Shown: piece by piece, positions 24,415 to 33,071 of the stretch | How positions within the stretch are numbered: the stretch's first letter is position 1 | How the letters are laid out: the number at the start of each line of letters is the position of its first letter | NCBI GenBank assembly: GCA_903861205.1 | Contig: CAIOTC010000010.1 | Span: 1-35,703 of the forward strand | Length of the DNA stretch: 35,703 nt | From: an uncultured bacterium | GTDB lineage: Bacteria > Patescibacteriota > Minisyncoccia > Phycocordibacterales > DATDWN01 | Direction of reading: 5' to 3' | Position numbers and translations under genes: made by a program | Notes under the pieces: generated by a model | Database searches by the model: none | Told to the model about the DNA's origin: nothing | Seen by the model: only the letters and a program-made list of their open reading frames with translations

Positions 24415-24420
24415 GTTTAA

Positions 24421-25293
24421 CTATCTGATCTCGTACGTAATTGAAACGTTGGAAGTTATTTTATTCTCCCCTGTCGGAATCTGCGGAGCAACACTGGCCG
24501 TGCCGCCGGCGCTCATGACATCCGACTTCATATTTAGATACGGCATCGGATAATTTCCATTTTCACTGAAGTTGACAATGTGATTTAGTTTGACACCGAG
24601 CGATTTGGAAAGTACGGACGCTTTGCTTTTGGCATCGGCGATAGCTTTGTCGCGAGCCTGCGCCTGAACAGCATCAATGTTGTCAACCGTGAAGCTTAGC
24701 CCGCTGATATTTGAAACATTGAGCGAACCGATTTTAGCCAAAATATTTCCGGCGTCAGCAGTTTTGCGAATTTTAACGGTAACTGTTTGGTCAACCTCGT
24801 AGCCGGTCAAAACAGATTTGCCGGGAGGACAATAAATCGCAGATCCACTAGAAACAGAACCTGATCCGGAAGACCCGGAATCAGAAACTGGATACATCAT
24901 CGGCACAGGCGTCGGGCAAACGGCATTTTGGTATTCGTATTTCGGATAAGAGCTGTAGTTGGTTGTTTGAATATCTTTCTCGGCGATTCCCAGGGCTTTC
25001 AGCGCACTGATGACTGAATTCATTTTTTTGCTGGCGGCATCCTGCGCGTCCGGCAAAAGCTTGGCGCTTTCAGTCACAGAAAAAGAAAATGTGGCAATAT
25101 CCGGCACCGCCAAAACTTCGCCGGTACCGTTTATGGTGATGGTATTTCCGGCCGGCAAATTGTGGCCGAGAACCGTAAAACCTTTAATGGCGTCAATGGC
25201 CATGACTGCCAGAAATACGGCGAGCAGTCCGATGGCGCTGACGATAACATTGAATAATATTTTTTTCTGCTTGTCAGTTAAAGATTGATACAT
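24421..25293 (-). CDS. SIMPL domain (DUF541/YggE-like) protein
   Basis: TITINGTGEVLAVPDIATFSFSVTESAKLLPDAQDAASKKMNSVISALKALGIAEKDIQTTNYSSYPKYEYQ...GYEVDQTVTVKIR; N-terminal TM. Confidence 0.88.
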   Translation of the reverse strand: MYQSLTDKQKKILFNVIVSAIGLLAVFLAVMAIDAIKGFTVLGHNLPAGNTITINGTGEVLAVPDIATFSFSVTESAKLLPDAQDAASKKMNSVISALKALGIAEKDIQTTNYSSYPKYEYQNAVCPTPVPMMYPVSDSGSSGSGSVSSGSAIYCPPGKSVLTGYEVDQTVTVKIRKTADAGNILAKIGSLNVSNISGLSFTVDNIDAVQAQARDKAIADAKSKASVLSKSLGVKLNHIVNFSENGNYPMPYLNMKSDVMSAGGTASVAPQIPTGENKITSNVSITYEIR

Positions 25294-25328
25294 AAAAATT
25301 TTGGTTAAAAAATTTTGATAAAATAAAT

Positions 25329-25457
25329 TTGAAATCTCTTATTAACCAAAGCAACTTTGGAGCACGCGTAAATTTTCTGCTGAAAATTTCGCTCACTCTC
25401 CGCTCGCCAGCGTCCGAGAGTCTCCAAAATTGCTTCGGCTAAACAAGATTTCAAGTT
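25329..25457. repeat. Long imperfect nested palindrome (intergenic element)
   Basis: Outer arms ttgaaatctcttattaaccaaagcaactttggag versus the reverse complement of ctccaaaattgcttcggctaaacaagatttcaa; inner aaattttctgctgaaaattt. Confidence 0.75.
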
Positions 25458-25472
25458 TATTTTAGCATATTT

Positions 25473-26036
25473 TTATAACTGGGGCACGTTGATGCTGGAT
25501 TTCAGTTTGAAGTGATTTAATTTTTTGAAAATAATAACAAAGATGTATGAAATGAGAAGGCCGAGGAAAATTCCACCCAAGACGTCGGAAAACCAGTGAA
25601 CGCCGAGATACAGCCGGCTGAAAGAAACCAGAACGATGCCAAAAACGCAGGCAAAATTGAAAAACTGGCGCCAAAATCCTTCGAAATACTCGTCAAAAAT
25701 AAAGATGAGCATGCAGAAAAAAATGGTGACAATAACGGCGTGATAGCTCGGAAAACTCTGACCGAAAGAGGCAAAAACGGCATCCGATGGGCGCGGAACG
25801 TTGAAGAAAATTTTTAAGACGTAGGCAATAATGGCGCCAAAAAGCATCGAACCGGCAAACAAATTGGCGTATTTCCTTCCGCGTGCATAATAAATAAAAA
25901 CTACAATCAGAATTGTAACGGCGATGGAAGCGAGAGAAACGTCAAAAACTTTGCTGACCAAATACATCGCCTCGGTCACGCCAGCCGTACGAATGTGTGC
26001 AAAATAATTTTGAACAAAAAGATCAATCGAGTGCAT
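25473..26036 (-). CDS. PAP2-family phosphatase
   Basis: KIFFNVPRPSDAVF, SFPSYHAVIVTIFFC, SRLYLGVHWFSDVLGG (three PAP2 signature motifs). Confidence 0.9.
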   Translation of the reverse strand: MHSIDLFVQNYFAHIRTAGVTEAMYLVSKVFDVSLASIAVTILIVVFIYYARGRKYANLFAGSMLFGAIIAYVLKIFFNVPRPSDAVFASFGQSFPSYHAVIVTIFFCMLIFIFDEYFEGFWRQFFNFACVFGIVLVSFSRLYLGVHWFSDVLGGIFLGLLISYIFVIIFKKLNHFKLKSSINVPQL

Positions 26037-26090
26037 AAGTTGAATAATTTTTAATTTTTAATTTAAAATTTTTAATGAATTTCCAATGCA

Positions 26091-27014
26091 TCAATTTTCA
26101 AAACGAGCGAAAATGCCGGCGGGTAAAAGTCTGTCGGAGTTGGACTGTGAAATAGCCAGTTCGCCGGAAGTGATTTTGCCTGACAAATCTTTTGTGATGT
26201 CGGAAAGCATTTGAGCATAAGTGACGTGCGAATAACCGGAAGCGTAGCCGTTCAGCAACACAGCCAGCGGTAGGTCGGAGAGCAGTTTTTTTATGTTGGC
26301 AAGCAACGGCACCAAATCTTCTTCCAATTTCCAAACCTCGTCTTTTGCCCCCTTGCCGTAGACCGGCGCGTCGATGCAGATGATGTCATATTTATTTCCG
26401 CGGCGAATTTCGCGCTCGACGAATTTTCTGACATCTTCGACAATAAAGCGAATTGGCGCATCGGAAAGTCCGGAAGCGTCGCGATTTGCCACGGCACAGT
26501 CCACGGCAAATTGCGAAGCGTCAACGTGAACAATTTGGATATCAACCATGGCTGATATCCCAGCTTTAGCGCAGGCAAGTGAGGCTCCGCCGGTGTAACC
26601 AAAAAGATTGAGAACGGAAATCTTCCCTTCTTCATTCGTAGCCATTCGTAGATTGGCATTATTCGTATATTCGTATTTTATTTTATCTGTCAACCATTGC
26701 CAGTGAACAGACTGCTCTGGAAAAACGCCAATGTGTTTAAAAACGGACGGTTTCAAAATAAAATTTATTCCGCCGAGCGAAATCTGCCACGGTTCTGGAA
26801 AAGGTTTGTTGTGATGCCACTTTCCCCTTCCCTCGGTTTGTTCGAAATGAGCGTCAACATTTTTCCATTCAGTTTCCGGCAAAGATTTTTGCCACAGAGC
26901 CTGTGGATCTGGGCGAGAAATTTTCACCACGCCAAAACGCTCCAGCTTTCCACCCTCACCGCTGTCGAGCAATTCATAGTCAGCAAATTTTTCAGCAATA
27001 AATATATTTTCCAT
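26091..27014 (-). CDS. Class I SAM-dependent methyltransferase (RlmI-like)
   Basis: VLNLFGYTGGASLACAKAG, VHVDASQFAVDCAVANRDASGL, IRFIVEDVRKFVEREIRRGNKYDIICIDAPVYG; start placed at MENIFIAEK. Confidence 0.88.
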   Translation of the reverse strand: MENIFIAEKFADYELLDSGEGGKLERFGVVKISRPDPQALWQKSLPETEWKNVDAHFEQTEGRGKWHHNKPFPEPWQISLGGINFILKPSVFKHIGVFPEQSVHWQWLTDKIKYEYTNNANLRMATNEEGKISVLNLFGYTGGASLACAKAGISAMVDIQIVHVDASQFAVDCAVANRDASGLSDAPIRFIVEDVRKFVEREIRRGNKYDIICIDAPVYGKGAKDEVWKLEEDLVPLLANIKKLLSDLPLAVLLNGYASGYSHVTYAQMLSDITKDLSGKITSGELAISQSNSDRLLPAGIFARFEN

Positions 27015-27018
27015 TTTT

Positions 27019-27588
27019 TTATAAACTATGCGCCACCAATGCCACGAGTAGCACACCGACAAAATTCATGACAAAAGAAATGGCAATGAGCGTGCCGGTG
27101 CGAATTCTGGAAACTCCGAGCATAGTAATACCCATTTCATCAGGCAGTGGCGAGGCGATGATAAGCGCGCCAATAATCGGCGAGAGCCAGTGGAAAAATT
27201 TGCGGTGAAAAAATCTGGTCAGCTTGCGGTCATGGTACGCGTGCAAAGCATTTTCCAAATCATCGGCGAATCTATCGCGAATAAATAGAAACAAAACCAT
27301 GTCCCCGATAACCGCCCCGAGAGCTCCGCAAAGCGCCACGATCCAAATGGGCGTTGTTTGTGACAGCGCGGCCAATGCAATCGAAGCCGGCGCCAACGTG
27401 AAAGCGGATGTGAAAAAAACGCCAGCCAAAAAACTGCCGATGATTTTGCCTTCCTGGGCCACACCGATGATATTTTTGATAACACCGAATCTGACCAGGA
27501 CGCTTGCAACCAAAACGGATAGCAAAACAAAAAACATGTCACGACCGAGGTTTTTATATGGATTTTCCGGACGAATGTGTTTTGTCAT
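27019..27588 (-). CDS. Multi-pass membrane protein of unknown function
   Basis: 189-aa ORF with several TM stretches (DMFFVLLSVLVASVLV, IVALCGALGAVIGDMVLFLFI, LIAISFVMNFVGVLLVALVAHSL). Confidence 0.7.
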   Translation of the reverse strand: MTKHIRPENPYKNLGRDMFFVLLSVLVASVLVRFGVIKNIIGVAQEGKIIGSFLAGVFFTSAFTLAPASIALAALSQTTPIWIVALCGALGAVIGDMVLFLFIRDRFADDLENALHAYHDRKLTRFFHRKFFHWLSPIIGALIIASPLPDEMGITMLGVSRIRTGTLIAISFVMNFVGVLLVALVAHSL

Positions 27589-27598
27589 GTTAATTTGT

Positions 27599-27737
27599 TT
27601 AAATTGTAAATTTCTTACGATCCAACACTTTTCCGTCGCCAGAATAATTTTCTGCTGAAAATTTTCTTCCTGCTCGCCTCTTCACGGGCTCCGCAATGCG
27701 CCGGAAAAGCGTCGGCTCGACGAAATTTCCAATTTAC
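27599..27737. repeat. Long imperfect nested palindrome (intergenic element, uninterrupted copy)
   Basis: taaattgtaaatttcttacgatccaacacttttccgtcgc pairs with gcgccggaaaagcgtcggctcgacgaaatttccaattta; inner aattttctgctgaaaatttt. Confidence 0.75.
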
Positions 27738-27739
27738 AG

Positions 27740-28231
27740 CTATTTTTCTGCCCTCTGCCATTCTGTTTTAATACCTTTCAATTTGTTTTCCGCCATGCAG
27801 AGCTCGTCGTAAATGCCGTCAAGAAGTTCGATATTTTTCGCTTCCTCCAAATCCACCCATTTGTACTGATCCGTTTCTTCCGGTTGCAAAGTAACTTCGC
27901 CGGAATCATAATCGGCCAGGCAGGAAATGACCAGCGACGGATTGCCGTCGCCATGCACCGTGGCCAGACTGGTAACATAATCGATGTTTTTTATTTCCAG
28001 CCCGACTTCTTCGCGCACTTCGCGGCGCAAAACTTTTTCCAAAACATTGTACCAATAATCTTTCGTCTCTTTTGGCAAATTGATGTAATCGTCCGTTTCC
28101 AGTTTGCCACCCGGCACCGTCCACATGCCCGGAAATCTTTTTTTGGTCATCGTTCGGCGCGTCACCAAATATTTGCCGTCTTTGACGATGATGGCGGTGA
28201 TGACCACTTCGTGCAAAAATTTATTTTCCAT
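27740..28231 (-). CDS. NUDIX hydrolase
   Basis: TVPGGKLETDDYINLPKETKDYWYNVLEKVLRREVREEVGLEI (Nudix box GX...REVREEVGL); start placed at MENKF (28231), alternatively 28276. Confidence 0.9.
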   Translation of the reverse strand: MENKFLHEVVITAIIVKDGKYLVTRRTMTKKRFPGMWTVPGGKLETDDYINLPKETKDYWYNVLEKVLRREVREEVGLEIKNIDYVTSLATVHGDGNPSLVISCLADYDSGEVTLQPEETDQYKWVDLEEAKNIELLDGIYDELCMAENKLKGIKTEWQRAEK

Positions 28232-28342
28232 CCCAGTAGTAGAAAATGGCATAGCTCTTCGAGCAGTACCACTCATTATTTTAAAATTAATAATATCGAC
28301 ATTTAAATGTTATAACATGTTTCTCATAATTCCAATGCCATT

Positions 28343-28410
28343 TTCACTACGGGATAGCCCTGTAGTGAAGTCGGCATCTTTTTATGCGCCTTTGGCGCAA
28401 TGCCGACTTC
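28343..28410. repeat. Tandem/nested hairpin element
   Basis: ttcactacggg/ccctgtagtgaa and gaagtcggcat/atgccgacttc with inner gcgcc/ggcgc. Confidence 0.7.
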
Positions 28411-28412
28411 TA

Positions 28413-28964
28413 CTACCGGGCATACTTATAGTTTATAAAATAATAAGCGGCGATAAAAAACATGGAAACCGCCCAGCCAAAAGCGACGAGCAGAAGTAAA
28501 TTGTCTTCGCGAATTTCCACTTCGCGGAGCGATCGGCCAACCAAGACGAAACCAGATTTGTCGCCCGCAGAATAATATTTCAAAACAACCGCGAAACGCG
28601 CGCCCGTCTCCGGCTGCCAGGTAAATTTGTTTTCGCCATTTGTTTTTGCATAGTCGAAAACGCCGATAGGCAAAGCAATGGACTGTCCATGCAAGTTCGC
28701 CGATGATTCCAAAAGCGTACCTTTGCCATCAAAAATCATGGTGAAAGGCGAAAGACTGAGCGTGATATCAAGTGCCGTGCGAGTCGGCGGCATAAAATCA
28801 GCAGGCACGGCGCCCGCCAAAAGTCCATTGGCGCCATCTTCAGCCATCTGAATTTGCGGATCATTGGCTGACTGGCGCAAAACTTGCTGTCCAACCGTGT
28901 AGATCGTACCTAAAATGACGGTTATAACGGCAACCAAAAAAATGAAAGTGAAAAACTTTTTCAT
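28413..28964 (-). CDS. Membrane-anchored hypothetical protein (TM at both ends)
   Basis: N-terminal TM (FFTFIFLVAVITVILGTIYTV), extracytoplasmic centre, C-terminal TM (LLLLVAFGWAVSMFFIAAYYFIN). Confidence 0.7.
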   Translation of the reverse strand: MKKFFTFIFLVAVITVILGTIYTVGQQVLRQSANDPQIQMAEDGANGLLAGAVPADFMPPTRTALDITLSLSPFTMIFDGKGTLLESSANLHGQSIALPIGVFDYAKTNGENKFTWQPETGARFAVVLKYYSAGDKSGFVLVGRSLREVEIREDNLLLLVAFGWAVSMFFIAAYYFINYKYAR

Positions 28965-29030
28965 GTGATAATTGTAACATATTTAAGCATCGTTGTTAAA
29001 ACTTTCATAATTTCGCCAAGGTCGCGTATA

Positions 29031-29088
29031 AAATAAAAAACCAAACTGGAGGCGTACAAGTGTACGATGACAGTTTGGTTTTTTATTT
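29031..29088 (-). terminator. Strong terminator, 18-bp arms, downstream of the GH18-like gene
   Basis: aaataaaaaaccaaactg / cagtttggttttttattt perfect arms with inner cgtac aagt gtacg. Confidence 0.8.
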
Positions 29089-29123
29089 TAGACGATGAGA
29101 TTGGTGAAATTTGGAAGTTTTTA

Positions 29124-30602
29124 TTAGAACCAGAGGTTGCCGCCAATATGCCAGACGGACACATTCTGTATCCCCAGAGATTCTAGCAAAGCCTTCTTTT
29201 TGTCGAGCGATGATTTCGGCTGGGCGCAATAATAAGTGCTGCCGACGGTCCAATATTCCTCGCCGTCAGCATTTATTTTTCTGGTTGAGTAGCCCGGAAG
29301 CGCCGTCGATTGCGCGTAAGTGTCGATGGTCATGCTGTAGCTCCCTGTCGCCCCGTGATAACCGTAGGCCGGAATGCCGATGACAATTTTTTCGACAGGT
29401 AATTTTGTTTTAGCGTAATTTGCCACACTGGTCAGCCAGTTTAGAGGCGTGACAGGTTGTCCAACACCGTAATCATATTGGTAGTCGTAAACCATAATGG
29501 CGACATAATCGAGGTTGGCAAAATCCTCATACTTGAATTGCGATCCGCTGCCCGTCAGAGCCGGCGCGTCAATCATCAATTTCTTGCCTTGCGTGTGCAA
29601 GCTGTTGGCCAAAGCGGTCGTGAAGCTTTTGAAATTTGAATAATCGGTGGCCGACCAACTGCCGAATTGTTCCCAGTCAAGTTCGATTCCGGTAAATCCG
29701 GTCGAAACAGCAAAGTTGGTCAGCGTAGTGATAGCGCTGTTTTGAAGTGTTGCCGATGAAAGCAGAGTTCGCACACTGGCGATGTCGCCGGAAACGGTTG
29801 CGTACTGGTGAACCGAATGAGCTTTGACATCGGCCGCGTTTGCGTCGCTGTAACCGTTACATCCGGCAGAACTGGCGGTTAGTTGGCTAATCGTACCGTT
29901 ACTTTGAACCTGATAATATTCCGGTTTCAACGTGTCGACTTGCCTGCCGTCGGAGTATTCGCTACCGGCGTTGCAAGCCGGAGAACCGGGATAAATCCAG
30001 CCTTCCGTCACGGCGCCTGTCGTTTGAACCGGCGCGGGAGTTGGGGCCGGAACGGGATCAGGCGTAGGTGCTGGGGTCGGTGTCGGCGTTGGAGTCGGTG
30101 ATGACACCGGCGCAGAAACGGTCGTGCCGGTTGGCGCGGGTGAAATCACGGAAATTTTATTGTTAACGCAAACATCGCTGGACCTTGTTGCCGACACACA
30201 AATAGTATCCACAACTTGAGACTCTTTTCCCGCGATATTTTGCGTCGTCAGCGATAATGGATACGATTTTCCTGGAGCGAGCCTGCCAATGAGCCAATAA
30301 AAACTTGGCGCGTTCGGTTTGACGCTGGAGCTGACATATTTTTCATTGCTTGGATAATAAGCCGTCAGTTCCGTCATATTGCAATTCGAACTACCCATAT
30401 TTTTAACCATGACGTTGTAATTTATTTTACCGCCCGACGGCACAGACATAGCAGCCGGCATAACGGATAATTTGAGAGAACATCCGGTGGCGTAAACGGT
30501 GGCTGTCATTCCCGCCATCGCCGCCAACACTAATGAGATTGATAAAATTCCACTAACAAAGACGCTCGCATACGAATGCGATTTTACCTTTTTGTAATTC
30601 AT
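29124..30602 (-). CDS. Secreted GH18-type glycosidase with DUF11-like N-terminal domain and Pro/Thr linker
   Basis: Signal-like N-terminus; PTPTPTPAPTPDPVPAP linker; FTGIELDWEQFGSWSATDYSNF, GKKLMIDAPALTG, VAIMVYDYQYDYG, KIVIGIPAYGY. Confidence 0.85.
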   Translation of the reverse strand: MNYKKVKSHSYASVFVSGILSISLVLAAMAGMTATVYATGCSLKLSVMPAAMSVPSGGKINYNVMVKNMGSSNCNMTELTAYYPSNEKYVSSSVKPNAPSFYWLIGRLAPGKSYPLSLTTQNIAGKESQVVDTICVSATRSSDVCVNNKISVISPAPTGTTVSAPVSSPTPTPTPTPAPTPDPVPAPTPAPVQTTGAVTEGWIYPGSPACNAGSEYSDGRQVDTLKPEYYQVQSNGTISQLTASSAGCNGYSDANAADVKAHSVHQYATVSGDIASVRTLLSSATLQNSAITTLTNFAVSTGFTGIELDWEQFGSWSATDYSNFKSFTTALANSLHTQGKKLMIDAPALTGSGSQFKYEDFANLDYVAIMVYDYQYDYGVGQPVTPLNWLTSVANYAKTKLPVEKIVIGIPAYGYHGATGSYSMTIDTYAQSTALPGYSTRKINADGEEYWTVGSTYYCAQPKSSLDKKKALLESLGIQNVSVWHIGGNLWF

Positions 30603-30894
30603 TTCTTATTTGGTTTGTCTTTCTTGTTACAAAAAAATTTTAATTATAAATTTTTTTAAAATTTTATAGATAGACAATAAATTTATTTGATAATTGCTTT
30701 CGACATAAGAGCCGTGTGACTCTTACAGCAAAATGATATCAATGTGAAGATGCGTTAAGCTACTTACCTTTCCAAAAAGTTAGTTTTATAATTTTTTTGC
30801 TTCATAAAGGAAAAAATATCGCTCAAAACTGCTTACGGAAATTTTCATGAAAAATGATTATTTTTAGTTAGAAATGAAAATTGTGTGAAGTCAA

Positions 30895-30922
30895 CAAAAA
30901 ATCCGCACAAAGCGGATTTTTT
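30895..30922 (-). terminator. Intrinsic terminator downstream of the deacetylase gene
   Basis: aaaaaatccgc acaaa gcggatttttt. Confidence 0.75.
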
Positions 30923-31002
30923 GGAAGTTTGAAAATAAAATCTCTTACTCGTCATTTTCTTTTTTGTCGCCACTCGCTCTCTCCTGCGGAGAGCTCGTTC
31001 TC

Positions 31003-31079
31003 GTCCTCGGCCTGAACTTGTCAATGAGCCCCGCCCAAAAAGCGGGGTCGTTGACAAGTCCAAGCTTCAGGCCTGCGGA
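31003..31079. repeat. Second copy of the nested hairpin found at 688-765
   Basis: gtcctcggcctgaacttgtcaatgagccccgcccaaaaagcggggtcgttgacaagtccaagcttcaggcctgcgga. Confidence 0.85.
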
Positions 31080-31132
31080 TGCGCCAAAAAGGAAAATGCC
31101 GCGACGAGATTTTAATTTCAAACGCAAATTCA

Positions 31133-32971
31133 CTACTTCATCAGATTCTTCACCACGTAATCAGTCGTGGCCACTTGCACGCGGGATTGGGCGAGGTAGT
31201 TGAGGATGGATTGGAGGGTTGACGGGGTGATTGTGTATTCGTCGATTGGGGTGTTTGACACGTCGTGGAAGGCTAAGATAAGCCATGTTTTGTTGGCGAT
31301 CGCTTCATCCACCCATGTTTGAACTTGAGCAAGCGTCGTGTTGGCTTCCACGTTTTCCGTTCTCAAATCGTATGGATCGCTGTTTCGAGTGTTGAAGCCA
31401 AGGTCGGTTGCCCGCGCGCCAATATAACCGCTGGCTTTGATAATATCTTCGACTCTGCCATCCCAGTCGCCATACGGATAAGCGAAGATCGATACCGGTG
31501 AAAGTCCCGCCGAGAGATCCGCTGCGCGCGAATTTTGAATTTCATTTGTGGCGTCAGCATCGGAAAGCGATGTCAAATACGGATGCGACAAAGAGTGCGA
31601 ACCGATTTCCACGCCATCTTTATTTATTTGCGCGATCTGACTCTCGGTCATGTAATCCGTCGTTCCGATAAAATCGTTGACAATATTTTGGCTGACAGCA
31701 AAATTTCCAGACATGAGAAGTGGCAAAGCGTTGTCGTAGAAAGTTGTGGCTCCGTCATCGAAAGAAAGCGACACCAGACCTTGCGCGAAACTTCCGTTTG
31801 ACAACTGCGAAAGCGAAACGTCGTCCACCGTCAAAGTTCCAACGCCACGTAAGACATCAAAAACTGTCACCGAGACCGTGCCGGGCCGGACGTTGAATTC
31901 CCTATCCACCCTGGTCCAGTCAGTGGCCGGAGGCAGAGTGATTAAATTTGTAAATTGTCTCGTGCCGTCAGACATGTTGAATTCGACAATGACCACACTT
32001 TTATAATCCGATTTGTAATATTGCGAAAAAACATAGTCGGCGTTGGTCGTCACGGGAACCGGCGCCCAAATCCACTTGGCATCACCGCCAGCCGGATCAG
32101 AGACCGTCAAATTCGTTTGAACGGCACTTCCCCCATTGTGACCCGGAACCACCGAAAATGTGGCGGTAGTTGCACCCTCGATGTCAGTGAACCAACCGTC
32201 CGGCACACCACCCGTCTGGCTTTCCGCTGACGGGTTTGAAATTAAATTAGGTCCGACGGAAGAAACTATTGGCGAAGGAGTTGGAACAGGAGTTGGAGCT
32301 GGCGCAGGAATTGGTACTGGAACTATTGGATCCGGTACTGGCGTAACTGGTGTTGGAATTGGCGCCGAATCAGTCGAAGAATTTGAATTCGAGTTAGTAT
32401 TCGTATTCGAATTAGAATTAGATGAGGACGATCCAGGCGAAGGATCGGTCAAAGAAAAATCATCCACAGTGAGCGATCCCGGTTGCATCAAACGCGGAAA
32501 AACTGAAACTTGGACCGCGCCTGCCGGAGCCAAAAACGAAGCCGTGAATTGATTCCAATCAGACGGAGACGCCCCGACACTTCCGAGATCTACATTTTGA
32601 AACCGTCCGTTTGACATGGTGAACTGCGCCATCACTTTTGTCGGAACATCGGATTTGTAGTAATAACTGAAATTATAATTTGCTCCCGGAGTGACAGGCA
32701 CCGGATCAAAATACCATTTCGAATCGCTTGTTTGTTTTGTCGAAACATCTATCTTGGCCGCACTGCCGGTATGCCCCGGAACCGGATACGAAAAAACTGG
32801 CTCCGAGTTGCCGGCAAAATCGCTGTCCCACGAATCGGGATAATTCGACGAATACGCCGAAGCATTCTCCAGCGAAGAATTATTTATCAAATTAACTGAA
32901 CTTTCCGCGTGAATAATGGTAGCAAAAGAAAAAAGACACGCGAAGAGCGCAACGTATGTGATTTTTTTCAT
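31133..32971 (-). CDS. Secreted polysaccharide deacetylase (NodB) with two N-terminal CBM-like repeats
   Basis: SLSFDDGATTFYDNALPLL, IGSHSLSHPYLTSLSD, FAYPYGDWDGRVEDIIKASGYIGAR; two NLI.N.S.E...VTVDDxSL repeats; SNSNTNTNSN/Pro-rich linker. Confidence 0.9.
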   Translation of the reverse strand: MKKITYVALFACLFSFATIIHAESSVNLINNSSLENASAYSSNYPDSWDSDFAGNSEPVFSYPVPGHTGSAAKIDVSTKQTSDSKWYFDPVPVTPGANYNFSYYYKSDVPTKVMAQFTMSNGRFQNVDLGSVGASPSDWNQFTASFLAPAGAVQVSVFPRLMQPGSLTVDDFSLTDPSPGSSSSNSNSNTNTNSNSNSSTDSAPIPTPVTPVPDPIVPVPIPAPAPTPVPTPSPIVSSVGPNLISNPSAESQTGGVPDGWFTDIEGATTATFSVVPGHNGGSAVQTNLTVSDPAGGDAKWIWAPVPVTTNADYVFSQYYKSDYKSVVIVEFNMSDGTRQFTNLITLPPATDWTRVDREFNVRPGTVSVTVFDVLRGVGTLTVDDVSLSQLSNGSFAQGLVSLSFDDGATTFYDNALPLLMSGNFAVSQNIVNDFIGTTDYMTESQIAQINKDGVEIGSHSLSHPYLTSLSDADATNEIQNSRAADLSAGLSPVSIFAYPYGDWDGRVEDIIKASGYIGARATDLGFNTRNSDPYDLRTENVEANTTLAQVQTWVDEAIANKTWLILAFHDVSNTPIDEYTITPSTLQSILNYLAQSRVQVATTDYVVKNLMK

Positions 32972-33071
32972 GTAAATTTTAGTAATTAATTATTTGTAAT
33001 TAAAAATTCCGGTTGCATTTCTGCTAACCTACAAACAAATTACCCCACGCGCATGAATTTTGCGTGTAAAG

